Source: an uncultured Catenibacterium sp. (GTDB lineage Bacteria; Bacillota_I; Bacilli_A; Erysipelotrichales; Coprobacillaceae). Taken from it: DNA of 15,986 nt. A model generated the notes under the pieces. The model saw only the letters and a program-made list of their open reading frames with translations, made no database searches and was not told the origin of the DNA. Positions 6,903 to 14,183 of the stretch are shown here, in pieces. Each line of letters begins with the position of its first letter. The stretch's first letter is position 1. The translations under genes were made by a program, and so were the position numbers. The stretch is taken from NCBI RefSeq assembly GCF_900764565.1, contig NZ_CAAFOM010000108.1:1-15986 (forward strand). The letters run 5' to 3'.

Positions 6903-7883
6903 TTATTTCGTTACTGAAAATGGTTGACTATACCATACTTTCTTATATTTCTTTGGATTACCATTTAAACCAGACTTCATGCATCTTATAATTCTATAAA
7001 CCTGATCATCCATATTATTATCGACAGTACCATATATTTCGCCACTCATGATCTTTTCATTCATTTCCTGACTGTTGTTGATACCTAGAATAATAGGAAG
7101 AGTTAAATGCCTTTGGCTATAATAATCATAAACACCAAGAGCCATATCATCATTATTACATATAACGGCTTCTGTATTTCTTATCGCATTTTCATCTAAT
7201 TGTGAAAACTTCTTATAAGCAAGATGTCTATTCCATGAAGCAGATAATGTACCTAGTGTATTTAAAGGAAGATCTTTACTATTTTCTAAGAATCCTTTTG
7301 TACGGCGAATTGTATCATAGTGGTCTTCTTCCCCTTCTACTAATACATAATCTAGTTTTCCATTATGATTCTTATCAAGACTATTTCTTTGTTTATTCCA
7401 GATCTGATGTAACATCTCTCCCTGGATTTCTCCTGCTTTTCTTGCATCTGTTCCAACATACCAGACATTATTTGTGATTTTTAAATCTTTTTCCGCAATA
7501 TCTCTATTGAATAATATAACAGGTATCTTTGATTCCTTTGCGTTATTTAAAACACTTGCAGCATGAGAAGGATCCACCAGATTCACAAGCATCATATCAT
7601 AATTCTGTGTATACATATATTGAAGCTGCTTGTTCTGACGCCTTGAGTCTCCTTTCGCATCACATATTTCATAGGAGATCTTCTTTTGTGTATTTATCTT
7701 TTCTATTTCATTCTCTAGTTTAGAAATAAAACTATCCATGAATGTATCTTCTAAGTCATAGACTGCAATACCCACATGAATATATTGATCCTCTTTAGAA
7801 CGTATTCCTACTAATGCAGTTAATAATAAGCATACTATAAGACCTGCTAATAGAATCCATTTATATTTTCCAATCTTTTTCAT
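6903..7883 (-). CDS. Membrane-anchored MglB-like galactose/glucose-binding protein (putative sensor)
   Basis: A 326-aa periplasmic-binding-protein homologue held outside the cell by an N-terminal helix (about residues 9-27). No proper lipobox is seen: the Cys at 18 is preceded by LIV. Similarity to E. coli MglB is visible along the length, for example NLVDP and YVGTD. By eye, MglB's sugar contacts are kept: Asp14 and Phe16 (D46, F48), Asn91 (N126), His152/Asp154/Arg158 (H188, D190, R194), Trp183 (W217) and Asn211 (N244); Asp236 is Asn269. The calcium loop DxNxNG (170-175) and Glu205 (E238) are also present. Glucose or galactose is therefore the likely ligand. It is last in the operon after the regulator, kinase and mini-binding protein, 9 nt behind the latter, with no ABC transporter genes, so a role presenting ligand to the kinase is inferred. 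Confidence 0.88.
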   Translation of the reverse strand: MKKIGKYKWILLAGLIVCLLLTALVGIRSKEDQYIHVGIAVYDLEDTFMDSFISKLENEIEKINTQKKISYEICDAKGDSRRQNKQLQYMYTQNYDMMLVNLVDPSHAASVLNNAKESKIPVILFNRDIAEKDLKITNNVWYVGTDARKAGEIQGEMLHQIWNKQRNSLDKNHNGKLDYVLVEGEEDHYDTIRRTKGFLENSKDLPLNTLGTLSASWNRHLAYKKFSQLDENAIRNTEAVICNNDDMALGVYDYYSQRHLTLPIILGINNSQEMNEKIMSGEIYGTVDNNMDDQVYRIIRCMKSGLNGNPKKYKKVWYSQPFSVTK

Positions 7884-7892
7884 AATCTACCT

Positions 7893-8528
7893 CTAATCGC
7901 AAAATAGTGATGCTTTACTGCCTTTTTCTAATACTTCCTGATCTATTTTATCAGGCTTTAAACGAATATTGGATAAGTGGCTTTTATTCACACATCCTTC
8001 TATCATTTCCATACTCTTATAACCTAGTTTATAAGTATTTTCGAGATAAATAGGATTTCTTTGACCATCTTTTATTTCTTTTAATAAGTCAAAATCAACA
8101 GGTAATCTTACTGTATCATAGAATACTTGACTAAAAGATGCAGAATAAGTAAAGGAAGGCTGCATCGTATCAGTTAAAGCAAGTACATGACCATATTTAT
8201 ACTTTCCTTTTTTCATATACTTTTCTGGATAAACGAGTAATATACCCATTGACTGGTTTTTATGTTCTTCTTCTAAAAGAGTATCTAAATCATTTGAAGA
8301 CATAGTCTCCTTATACCAGATATCACATTGAATGTGATGATCATAAGCATAATCCTGGATACCTTCTTGTACTTCTTGAATCATTGTTTGATTATTCTTA
8401 GGATAGACAACCGCAATTCTTTTGTTTTTCTGAGCATAATCTCTATTTCTCATATATAAAATAGAAACAATTGCCATACAAATAATAATGACAACGAGGA
8501 TGATATGTTTTGCTTTACTCTGTTTCAT
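7893..8528 (-). CDS. Short membrane-anchored periplasmic-binding-protein-like protein
   Basis: A 211-aa protein with an N-terminal membrane helix (about residues 8-26) and an outside domain starting KRIAVVYPKNN, the first strand of a LacI/ribose-binding-type lobe. The end, with NPIYLENTYKLGYKSMEMI followed by IRLKPDKID, looks like the C-terminal return strand of the same fold. Family members have about 270-300 residues here, so much of lobe 2 seems to be missing; no sugar-binding residues can be assigned. The start at 8528 has GGAGG 6 nt upstream, inside the end of the kinase gene (14-nt overlap), so it is coupled to the kinase; an upstream ATG at 8576 lacks such a site. It may be a kinase accessory subunit or a decayed copy of the downstream binding protein. 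Function is unproven. Confidence 0.75.
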   Translation of the reverse strand: MKQSKAKHIILVVIIICMAIVSILYMRNRDYAQKNKRIAVVYPKNNQTMIQEVQEGIQDYAYDHHIQCDIWYKETMSSNDLDTLLEEEHKNQSMGILLVYPEKYMKKGKYKYGHVLALTDTMQPSFTYSASFSQVFYDTVRLPVDFDLLKEIKDGQRNPIYLENTYKLGYKSMEMIEGCVNKSHLSNIRLKPDKIDQEVLEKGSKASLFCD

Positions 8529-10245
8529 CTGTTTCCTCCATTTTAGGGATAATGATTGTTGCAGTTGTCCCTTCATCTAGTTCACTCGAAATAGTGATAC
8601 CATATTGTTTACCATAAATCAGCTGAATCCTTTCATTCACATTGCGTACTCCAATACCTGATCCTCTTTTACTAGATACAACCTGTTTATGCATGATATA
8701 TTCTAGTTTTTCTTCTGTCATACCAAGTCCATTATCTGCGACATCAATCTTGATATGACCATCTTCTTCATAAACACTGATGAGAATTTCTCCATCATCA
8801 TACATTCCTTCCATACCATGGTAAATCGCATTTTCTAGTAATGGTTGAATAGAAAGTTTAGGAATAAGATATTTCATGAGTTTAGGATCTGCTTCTACAT
8901 GGAAATCAAATTTATCTTTAAATCGGATATTCTGAATCTTTAAGTAGCTTGTTGCATGTTCTAATTCTTTACCTAAAGGAATCATATCCTTACCTTGACT
9001 CAAAGATATACGGAAGAACTTTGCGAGGGATGAAACCATTTCAGCCGCCCCTTCATATTCTTCACTATGAATCATCCAGATAATAGAATCTAATGTGTTA
9101 TATAAGAAATGCGGATTAATCTGTGATTGAAGAAGTTTCTTTTCCATCTTCTGCTTTTCACGTTCATTCTGGCGTATTTCTTCCATCTGTTTCTGTAATT
9201 GATCAGCCATGATATTAAAATTAGCACTTAAATTCTTTAATTCTCCAATACCTTCTTCTTTTGCACGAGTTTCATAATCGCCTCTACCAAATTCTTCCAT
9301 TGTATTAAGTAATCGATAGACTGGATCAGTGAAATTTCTAAATACCTCTATATCAAGCAAGATCATAACAGCACCAATAAGAAGCAGGATAATCCATATA
9401 ATATTATGGAAACGACGGTTTTCAATTGCTAAGTTGGACATTGAATTCACAACAACAATATTCCACCCAGTATAGCCTATCTGTTTTCTTTCTATTAACC
9501 ACTCTTCATGATTAATACTCTTGATAACATAGTTATTACTCTTAAGTGCTGCAGATACTGTCTTTTCTCGATAAAGTCCTGAAGCCATACGTAATTCAAA
9601 TGGATGATAGATAAAATTGTTTGATTCATCCATTAAATAACAATACGCAGACAATTGGTTAGAATAACGTTCTAAGATACTTTCTATAGGTTCTGTATAA
9701 TACTCTACAAGTAAAATACCTGGCTTCATATAACCATGATCAATATATTCAACATATCGGCTCACATCCATTACATATCCTGATAATGATGGTTCAACAA
9801 GTCTGCGTCTTCCATATTGGATTGTTTCAATATTTCTTTCCGCATTCTTAAACCATGATTTACTAGAAACAGATATGTTTTTTGCATCTCCAAATGACCA
9901 CACAGTATTTCCATCTATATCATAAAGGGAAATACTGTTGATTCTATCTGATTCATTGGATAATTGTTGCTGCATGATTGTTTTAAACTCAGCATTGTCA
10001 CAATCATACTTCTTAATATCCTGATAATAAATTTCATTCACTAAGTTGTTTACTGAACTGATTTCTTTTTCTATACTTTGTGTCAAAGAACTGATTTGTC
10101 GATCTACTTTCTCTACTGCATCCTTTTCAAAATAAGAAGAGAATAGATAAGAGAACAACATCATACTTGTAATAATACAAGCTGCAATAGATACTGACAT
10201 AACAACAGGTAATATGACACGTACGCTTAATTTCTTATTTTTCAT
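8515..10245 (-). CDS. YesM-like sensor histidine kinase
   Basis: A 576-aa membrane kinase. TM1 (about 8-35) and TM2 (about 281-299) enclose a roughly 245-residue extracellular region that looks like a Cache-type sensor. A HAMP domain follows (about 300-352), then a coiled stretch, the His_kinase domain with QINPHFLYNTLD (His379 is the expected phosphorylation site), and a C-terminal ATPase domain with the N-box LLENAIYHG (Asn472), DNGLGM (504-509) and GSGIGVRNVNERI (528-540). This is the LytS/YesM class that pairs with AraC-type response regulators, the partner here being the overlapping upstream gene (11-nt overlap). A weak AGGAAA precedes the ATG, so translational coupling is probable. With the anchored binding proteins downstream it resembles the XylFII-LytS-YesN three-component arrangement of clostridia. 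Confidence 0.93.
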   Translation of the reverse strand: MKNKKLSVRVILPVVMSVSIAACIITSMMLFSYLFSSYFEKDAVEKVDRQISSLTQSIEKEISSVNNLVNEIYYQDIKKYDCDNAEFKTIMQQQLSNESDRINSISLYDIDGNTVWSFGDAKNISVSSKSWFKNAERNIETIQYGRRRLVEPSLSGYVMDVSRYVEYIDHGYMKPGILLVEYYTEPIESILERYSNQLSAYCYLMDESNNFIYHPFELRMASGLYREKTVSAALKSNNYVIKSINHEEWLIERKQIGYTGWNIVVVNSMSNLAIENRRFHNIIWIILLLIGAVMILLDIEVFRNFTDPVYRLLNTMEEFGRGDYETRAKEEGIGELKNLSANFNIMADQLQKQMEEIRQNEREKQKMEKKLLQSQINPHFLYNTLDSIIWMIHSEEYEGAAEMVSSLAKFFRISLSQGKDMIPLGKELEHATSYLKIQNIRFKDKFDFHVEADPKLMKYLIPKLSIQPLLENAIYHGMEGMYDDGEILISVYEEDGHIKIDVADNGLGMTEEKLEYIMHKQVVSSKRGSGIGVRNVNERIQLIYGKQYGITISSELDEGTTATIIIPKMEETDETE

Positions 10246-11824
10246 TTTCTAATTTCCTATATTTGGCTGGAGATATACCACAATTCTTCTTAAATACATA
10301 ACTGAAGTAATTTGGTTCAGGATAACCCACCATTTCTCCAATCACAAGACTCTTATAATTAGTCTGAAGTAAAAGTTTCTTCGCTTCTTCCATACGTAAT
10401 CCAATCATATAATTCATGAATGTACCACCTGTTTCCTGTTTAAATATCTTAGAGAAATGAGAGGTACTGACATGTAATGCCTCACAAACACTTTCTACAC
10501 TTAAATCTGAATCAGAGAAGTTTTCCTGAACTATCTTCTTGGCATTATCTACAAGTATCACATTATTATCAATACGTTTCTTCTGCACCAATATACGTAT
10601 TAGCTGACAATAATCAAGTAACCAATGATCTAATTCCTCTCCTGTAGTAAGAGATAAAATTGTGACAGCCATCTTTTTTGAGCCTTCAAATTCACCTTGA
10701 GAAGAAATATGATACTTCTTATATAGTCTAGCAAATAAGAATGCGATTTCCATTATAACCATCTGATATTCATTCAAGTTATAGTGCGCTTTATGAAGCA
10801 GCTCAAGTAATTTTTCAACCTGTTTTTTAAGTTCTTCTTCCTCGCAATAAGTAATTATTTTACCAATGGGTTCAACATAGGCATACCAATCTGTTTCTAC
10901 TTCTTCTTGAAGCATCAAGTCATTGTAGTAAGTATAACTTTCATCAGGAACAACAAGGTTATATTCTAAAGCATCCAATGCTTGTGTGTAGATAACAGGC
11001 ATTTCTTCTATTTCTTTTATACAATCACTGATACCACATGAAATATGCGCATCAAAGATACGTGTAATCATAATAGATGCTTCCTGGATAGTACGTGTTA
11101 TTTTTTCTATTTCTTGTTTCTTATCACTTGCAAGTAAAAAGAGTTCTTTATCTCCTATACCAAATTCATATACTGTAGAAATCTTGTCTAATGTTTCTTT
11201 AAGTGTTTCTTTGATAGAAAGTGTACTAAAAACATCTTTGTGATCAACCTTCTGTATCTTTACTGCAATCATACAATATTCTTTATTATCTAGTTCAAGT
11301 CCTAGATTCTTGATCTGCTGTGTACATTCTTCCTGATCCATTTTTCCTAGAACCAGTTGTGTAAAAAACTGCTGTCTTAAAAGAGGAAGGCTCTTCAAAT
11401 AAGCATATTCTAAACGTGTCCAGTTGAGTTTTTCGTTATATTCTTCTTCTAGAGTCTGATGCATATTGATTAAGAGTTTCTTCATCTCATCATAGTCTAT
11501 AGGTTTCATTATATATTCTGATACACCATAGCTAATTGCTAGTCGTGCATATTCAAAATCATCCCATCCTGAAAAAAGAATGACCTTAGTATTCATATAA
11601 TTCTCATGAATTGTTTTCGCAAGTTCTAACCCATCCATAAAAGGCATCTTGATATCACTAATAACAAGATCTGGATGTAATTCATCCACCATTTCTAATA
11701 CTTCTTTCCCATTCTGGACTGTTCCTGCAACTGTAAATCCTAGTTCTTCCCAATTAATTCCCTTCTGCATTCCATAAAGGATATTCGGTTCATCATCCGC
11801 TAGAATAATACTAAACGTTCTCAT
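10235..11824 (-). CDS. YesN-like response regulator (REC plus AraC-type HTH)
   Basis: A 529-aa cytoplasmic response regulator. The receiver domain (about 1-120) has the acidic pair D10/D11, phosphorylation site D57 in VISDIKMPFMDG, S85 in LFSG and K107 in MKP. A long middle region (about 125-420) with no recognised motif links to a C-terminal AraC-type double HTH (about 430-525), with DLSVESVCEALHVSTSHFSKIF and then EPNYFSYVFKK..GISPAKYRK. Phosphorylated by the downstream-encoded kinase, such regulators activate nearby sugar uptake genes; the melB-type gene immediately upstream is the prime target. AAGGAG lies 7 nt before the ATG. A promoter for the four-gene operon overlaps the terminator of the transporter gene. 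Confidence 0.93.
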   Translation of the reverse strand: MRTFSIILADDEPNILYGMQKGINWEELGFTVAGTVQNGKEVLEMVDELHPDLVISDIKMPFMDGLELAKTIHENYMNTKVILFSGWDDFEYARLAISYGVSEYIMKPIDYDEMKKLLINMHQTLEEEYNEKLNWTRLEYAYLKSLPLLRQQFFTQLVLGKMDQEECTQQIKNLGLELDNKEYCMIAVKIQKVDHKDVFSTLSIKETLKETLDKISTVYEFGIGDKELFLLASDKKQEIEKITRTIQEASIMITRIFDAHISCGISDCIKEIEEMPVIYTQALDALEYNLVVPDESYTYYNDLMLQEEVETDWYAYVEPIGKIITYCEEEELKKQVEKLLELLHKAHYNLNEYQMVIMEIAFLFARLYKKYHISSQGEFEGSKKMAVTILSLTTGEELDHWLLDYCQLIRILVQKKRIDNNVILVDNAKKIVQENFSDSDLSVESVCEALHVSTSHFSKIFKQETGGTFMNYMIGLRMEEAKKLLLQTNYKSLVIGEMVGYPEPNYFSYVFKKNCGISPAKYRKLENEK

Positions 11825-11864
11825 TTGCCTGCTCCTTATTTTTTATATTATCATAACACGTTTT

Positions 11865-11893
11865 ATTATATACGCGAAATAAGAACAAGCCAA
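11865..11893 (-). promoter_or_regulatory. Promoter of the regulator-kinase-binding protein operon
   Basis: Minus-strand TTGGCT (11893-11888), a 17-bp spacer and a perfect TATAAT (11870-11865) would start transcription near 11858, about 34 nt before the regulator's ATG. The -35 box lies in the stem of the preceding terminator. Confidence 0.5.
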
Positions 11894-11912
11894 TTTTAAT
11901 CAGCCTGTTCTT
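11881..11912 (-). terminator. Terminator after the melB-type gene
   Basis: The minus strand forms an 11-bp stem (AAGAACAGGCT with GGCTTGTTCTT, two G-T pairs) six bases after the stop codon, followed by the short T-rich tail TTCTTATTT. Readthrough into the regulator operon is possible because the T tract is weak. Confidence 0.65.
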
Positions 11913-11918
11913 TATTTA

Positions 11919-13286
11919 TTAACTATTAATTTTTTCTACAACCTTTTTCATGAATTCATCATTTAACTTATATTTCTTCTTAAATACAACATAAGCAAGG
12001 ATGACACCAATAGTTGGTACAACACACATTAATACACGAATTGAGTTCTGTGTAGCAGGTGACTGTACTGTATTTGGTACATAACCTGTTAATTCAAGTA
12101 CGAAACCAATGGCAAGTGAAGTGAAGGCTGCTGTTAATTTAACGATTAATGTCTGTAGTGAGAAGACAACACCTTCATTTCTATCACCAAGAACATATTC
12201 ACCATAGTCTACTACGTCAGCTAAGAATACTGTTGCACATCCAAGTTCTAGACCTGTACCAGTCTTAACAATAATACCTGCAATAGCAGTTAATAAGATA
12301 TTTGTAGGACAAACAAAACCAACAACAAGTAATAAGATTAAACCGATTGGAGGTAATGCACATGCAAATAAGAATGCTTTCTTTCTAGATAATACTTTAG
12401 TAACTTTAGGGAAGATAAGAAGACCAACAACTTCAGCCACTGAAGCACTGATCATGAAAGCTGATAACATACCAGCGTTATTACATACATAACTGAAATA
12501 ATAAGTTGCAACACCCATGATTGCCTGAATAGCAACGTTATATAATAGAATTAATAATACTGCCCATCTTAACTGGTCGTTTTTCTTAATAACAGTGAAG
12601 ATGTCTCTGAATTTCATCTTTTCTTTCTTATCATCACTTGTCTGAACTTTAGGAAGGTTTAAGACACATACAGCCATTGTGAAGATGAATGTAGCTGCGA
12701 TGATTAAAGCGAATCTATGATAACCAATATAGCTTCCTCCAAGACCCTTGATGATCTGAACACCAAAACCAGCTATGATTAATGACTGACCAATACTAGC
12801 AAAGATTCTTGGAAGTACTGAAACTTTTTCACGTTCTTCTGGATCAGAAGTTAAATTAGGAATAACTGACCAATAAGGAATATCCATGATTGTATAAGTC
12901 ATACCCCATAAAACATAAATAACAGATGCAAAGATACAAAGATTTACACCAGTTAAATGAAAATCTGTAAATACGATAACGAATACAAATGCGTTGATTA
13001 AAGTACCAATAACTAACCAAGGAATGAATTTACCATAACGGCTTCTTGTGTTATCAACGAGCATACCCATGAATAAATCATTGAAGGCATCCCAGATCTT
13101 TGCAGCAAAGAACATTGTACCGATGAAGGCAGGTGCAACTTTAATGATATCTGTGAAATAGATCATTGAGAATGTGGCAATCATACCATAAATCAAATCT
13201 TTTCCCAACGCTCCAAATGCGAATGAATATTTGACTCTACCAGGAATCTTTCCTTGGTAAACGACACTACTTTTATTGTTTTCCAT
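11919..13286 (-). CDS. melB: MelB-type melibiose/galactoside:cation symporter
   Basis: A 455-aa, 12-TM GPH-family symporter, close in length and motifs to E. coli and Salmonella MelB. By eye it keeps the MelB residues for sugar and cation binding: Lys18-Asp19 (GKD, residues 28-30), Asp55, Asn58 and Asp59 (IWDAFND, D66 to D70), Thr121, Asp124 and Trp128 (YTIMDIPYW, 131-139), Arg149 (R160) and Lys377 (K383), plus the conserved VVDYGEY segment. MelB Trp342 falls in GTGLELG here and is not kept. It should import melibiose or a related galactoside with Na+, Li+ or H+. The start at 13286 follows GAGGAG; the in-frame ATG at 13322 would add 12 charged residues and has no such site. Expression is probably under CcpA and the neighbouring galactose-type sensor system. 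No alpha-galactosidase gene is in the window. Confidence 0.92.
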   Translation of the reverse strand: MENNKSSVVYQGKIPGRVKYSFAFGALGKDLIYGMIATFSMIYFTDIIKVAPAFIGTMFFAAKIWDAFNDLFMGMLVDNTRSRYGKFIPWLVIGTLINAFVFVIVFTDFHLTGVNLCIFASVIYVLWGMTYTIMDIPYWSVIPNLTSDPEEREKVSVLPRIFASIGQSLIIAGFGVQIIKGLGGSYIGYHRFALIIAATFIFTMAVCVLNLPKVQTSDDKKEKMKFRDIFTVIKKNDQLRWAVLLILLYNVAIQAIMGVATYYFSYVCNNAGMLSAFMISASVAEVVGLLIFPKVTKVLSRKKAFLFACALPPIGLILLLVVGFVCPTNILLTAIAGIIVKTGTGLELGCATVFLADVVDYGEYVLGDRNEGVVFSLQTLIVKLTAAFTSLAIGFVLELTGYVPNTVQSPATQNSIRVLMCVVPTIGVILAYVVFKKKYKLNDEFMKKVVEKINS

Positions 13287-13335
13287 AAATTTTCTCCTCT
13301 TTTTTTCTCGTGTGTACATCACTTAGTGCTCTTAA

Positions 13336-13364
13336 ATGATACCGCTTTACATCAAATATGAACA
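13336..13364 (-). promoter_or_regulatory. Possible activator-dependent promoter of melB
   Basis: Minus-strand TATCAT (13341-13336) is a 5/6 match to -10. Seventeen bases upstream lies TGTTCA, only a 3/6 match to -35, as expected if an activator is needed. The start would fall near 13329, about 43 nt before the ATG. Confidence 0.4.
13337..13350 (-). promoter_or_regulatory. cre-like site at the melB promoter
   Basis: The minus strand reads GTAAAGCGGTATCA, matching TGWAANCGNTNWCA at 12 of 14 positions (the first two differ). It overlaps the predicted -10 box, a position that would block transcription under glucose. Confidence 0.45.
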
Positions 13365-13392
13365 TCTGATAATCTATTCATAAAATATGAAT
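13354..13392. promoter_or_regulatory. Repeated half-sites upstream of melB
   Basis: AAATATGAA occurs at 13354-13362 and again at 13383-13391, 29 bp apart on the same face of the helix or nearly so. The distal copy is also half of the palindrome ATTCATA-AAA-TATGAAT (13376-13392). The proximal copy overlaps the -35 region. This fits binding of an AraC-type activator such as the YesN-like regulator, but the DNA is AT-rich and binding is inferred. Confidence 0.4.
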
Positions 13393-13436
13393 TTCTATTT
13401 TATTACATATTTTTAATAATAGGTTTTCATAGTTTT

Positions 13437-13468
13437 AAAAAACGACATGAGATGTTTCATGTCGCTTT
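13437..13468 (-). terminator. Strong terminator after the SGNH hydrolase pseudogene
   Basis: The minus strand forms a 12-bp stem (AAAGCGACATGA with TCATGTCGTTTT) around AACATC, followed by TTTTTT, directly after the stop codon of the broken hydrolase gene. Confidence 0.88.
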
Positions 13469-13471
13469 TGA

Positions 13472-14022
13472 TTATGTATTTATTTTTCCAACAATATAGA
13501 TTCCAGCAAGTAAGTTTCCAATAGATATACCTACAAGTAAACCACTCATAACAACAAGCTTCGCATTAGGTAGTTTCTCATGAATCTCATTAAACATCTT
13601 CTTCTTATAATCCATACAAACTTTGACTTTTTCTTCATCTGTTCCTTTTAAGCTGACATAGTCATTAGAACCTGTCTGAAAGAATATAATTTCTGGATCA
13701 TAAGGATAAAACAGCTTATCAGCATACTGAACTAAATCATGATCTGTACAGCCTCCAAAGCCATGATTGTGTACACGATAGTTGAATAAGTCATTTTCCA
13801 TTTCTGTCCACATTCTAAAATTAGATGCGCCATAGAAAGTAATGCCATTTTGATGATCTTCAACAGGGTATTTTTCTGTTAATTCTTTTACATCAGCATC
13901 CCATGTATGTAAGAATTGAAATGGTCCTAGCCAATCTTGTAGCCTGTGATTGCAAGGCCAATAATACTTGCAGCCGCAAGGACTCCAATAGTAATACTTG
14001 CAATTTTCATAGATTTTTTCAT
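13472..14022 (-). pseudogene. Broken SGNH/GDSL-type hydrolase gene
   Basis: Pieces of one membrane-anchored esterase-like protein in two frames. From the ATG at 14022 the first frame gives 31 residues with a signal-anchor helix ending in TGYKIG, then a TAG at 13929-13927. A shift of one base near 13930-13933 continues as LGPFQFLHTWDADV, then the SGNH block I-like FYGASNFRMW, GFGG, and FFQTGSNDY, down to KLVVMSGLL. Restoring one lost base in TTGGCTAGG would rejoin YKIG with LGPF. After SGLL the protein does not continue into the expected distal part with the catalytic Asp-x-x-His, but into a hydrophobic stretch, VGISIGNLLAGIYIVGKINT, and a stop. Frameshift and altered end together imply an inactive gene. 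An internal ATG at 13813 could give a 113-aa fragment without function. Confidence 0.8.
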
Positions 14023-14043
14023 ATTATTTTCGCCTCCCATAAT

Positions 14044-14069
14044 GTATGTTTGAAAATAAATAAACATAC
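14044..14069. repeat. 8-bp inverted repeat upstream of the hydrolase pseudogene
   Basis: GTATGTTT and AAACATAC are perfect inverted copies with 10 AT-rich bases between them, lying just upstream of the GGGAGG ribosome binding site. It could be an operator or a leader hairpin; there is no T run, so it is not a terminator. Confidence 0.5.
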
Positions 14070-14156
14070 TTTTTACAGTGAAAATTTTATCATTATGCAT
14101 GCCTTGTTTCTTTCATATTTGTCTTGTGTATTACATAATTACACTATTTGAGAGAC

Positions 14157-14182
14157 AAAAAAAGCCAACACTCATGTTGACT
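14157..14182 (-). terminator. Terminator after the RQC-minor-1-like gene
   Basis: The minus strand forms an 8-bp stem (AGTCAACA with TGTTGGCT, one G-T pair) with loop TGAG, followed by seven T residues, one base after the stop codon. Confidence 0.88.
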
Positions 14183-14183
14183 C

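Noticed and set aside
6903..7883. Lipoprotein anchor for the MglB-like protein (Cys at residue 18)
   Set aside because: The residues before the Cys (LIV) do not fit a lipobox and the Cys sits in the middle of the hydrophobic helix, so a plain membrane anchor is more likely.
13903..14151. 82-codon plus-strand reading frame
   Set aside because: It is antisense to the N-terminal part of the hydrolase pseudogene and its leader, has no ribosome binding site, and its composition (many Cys, Asn, His) is unlike a real protein here.
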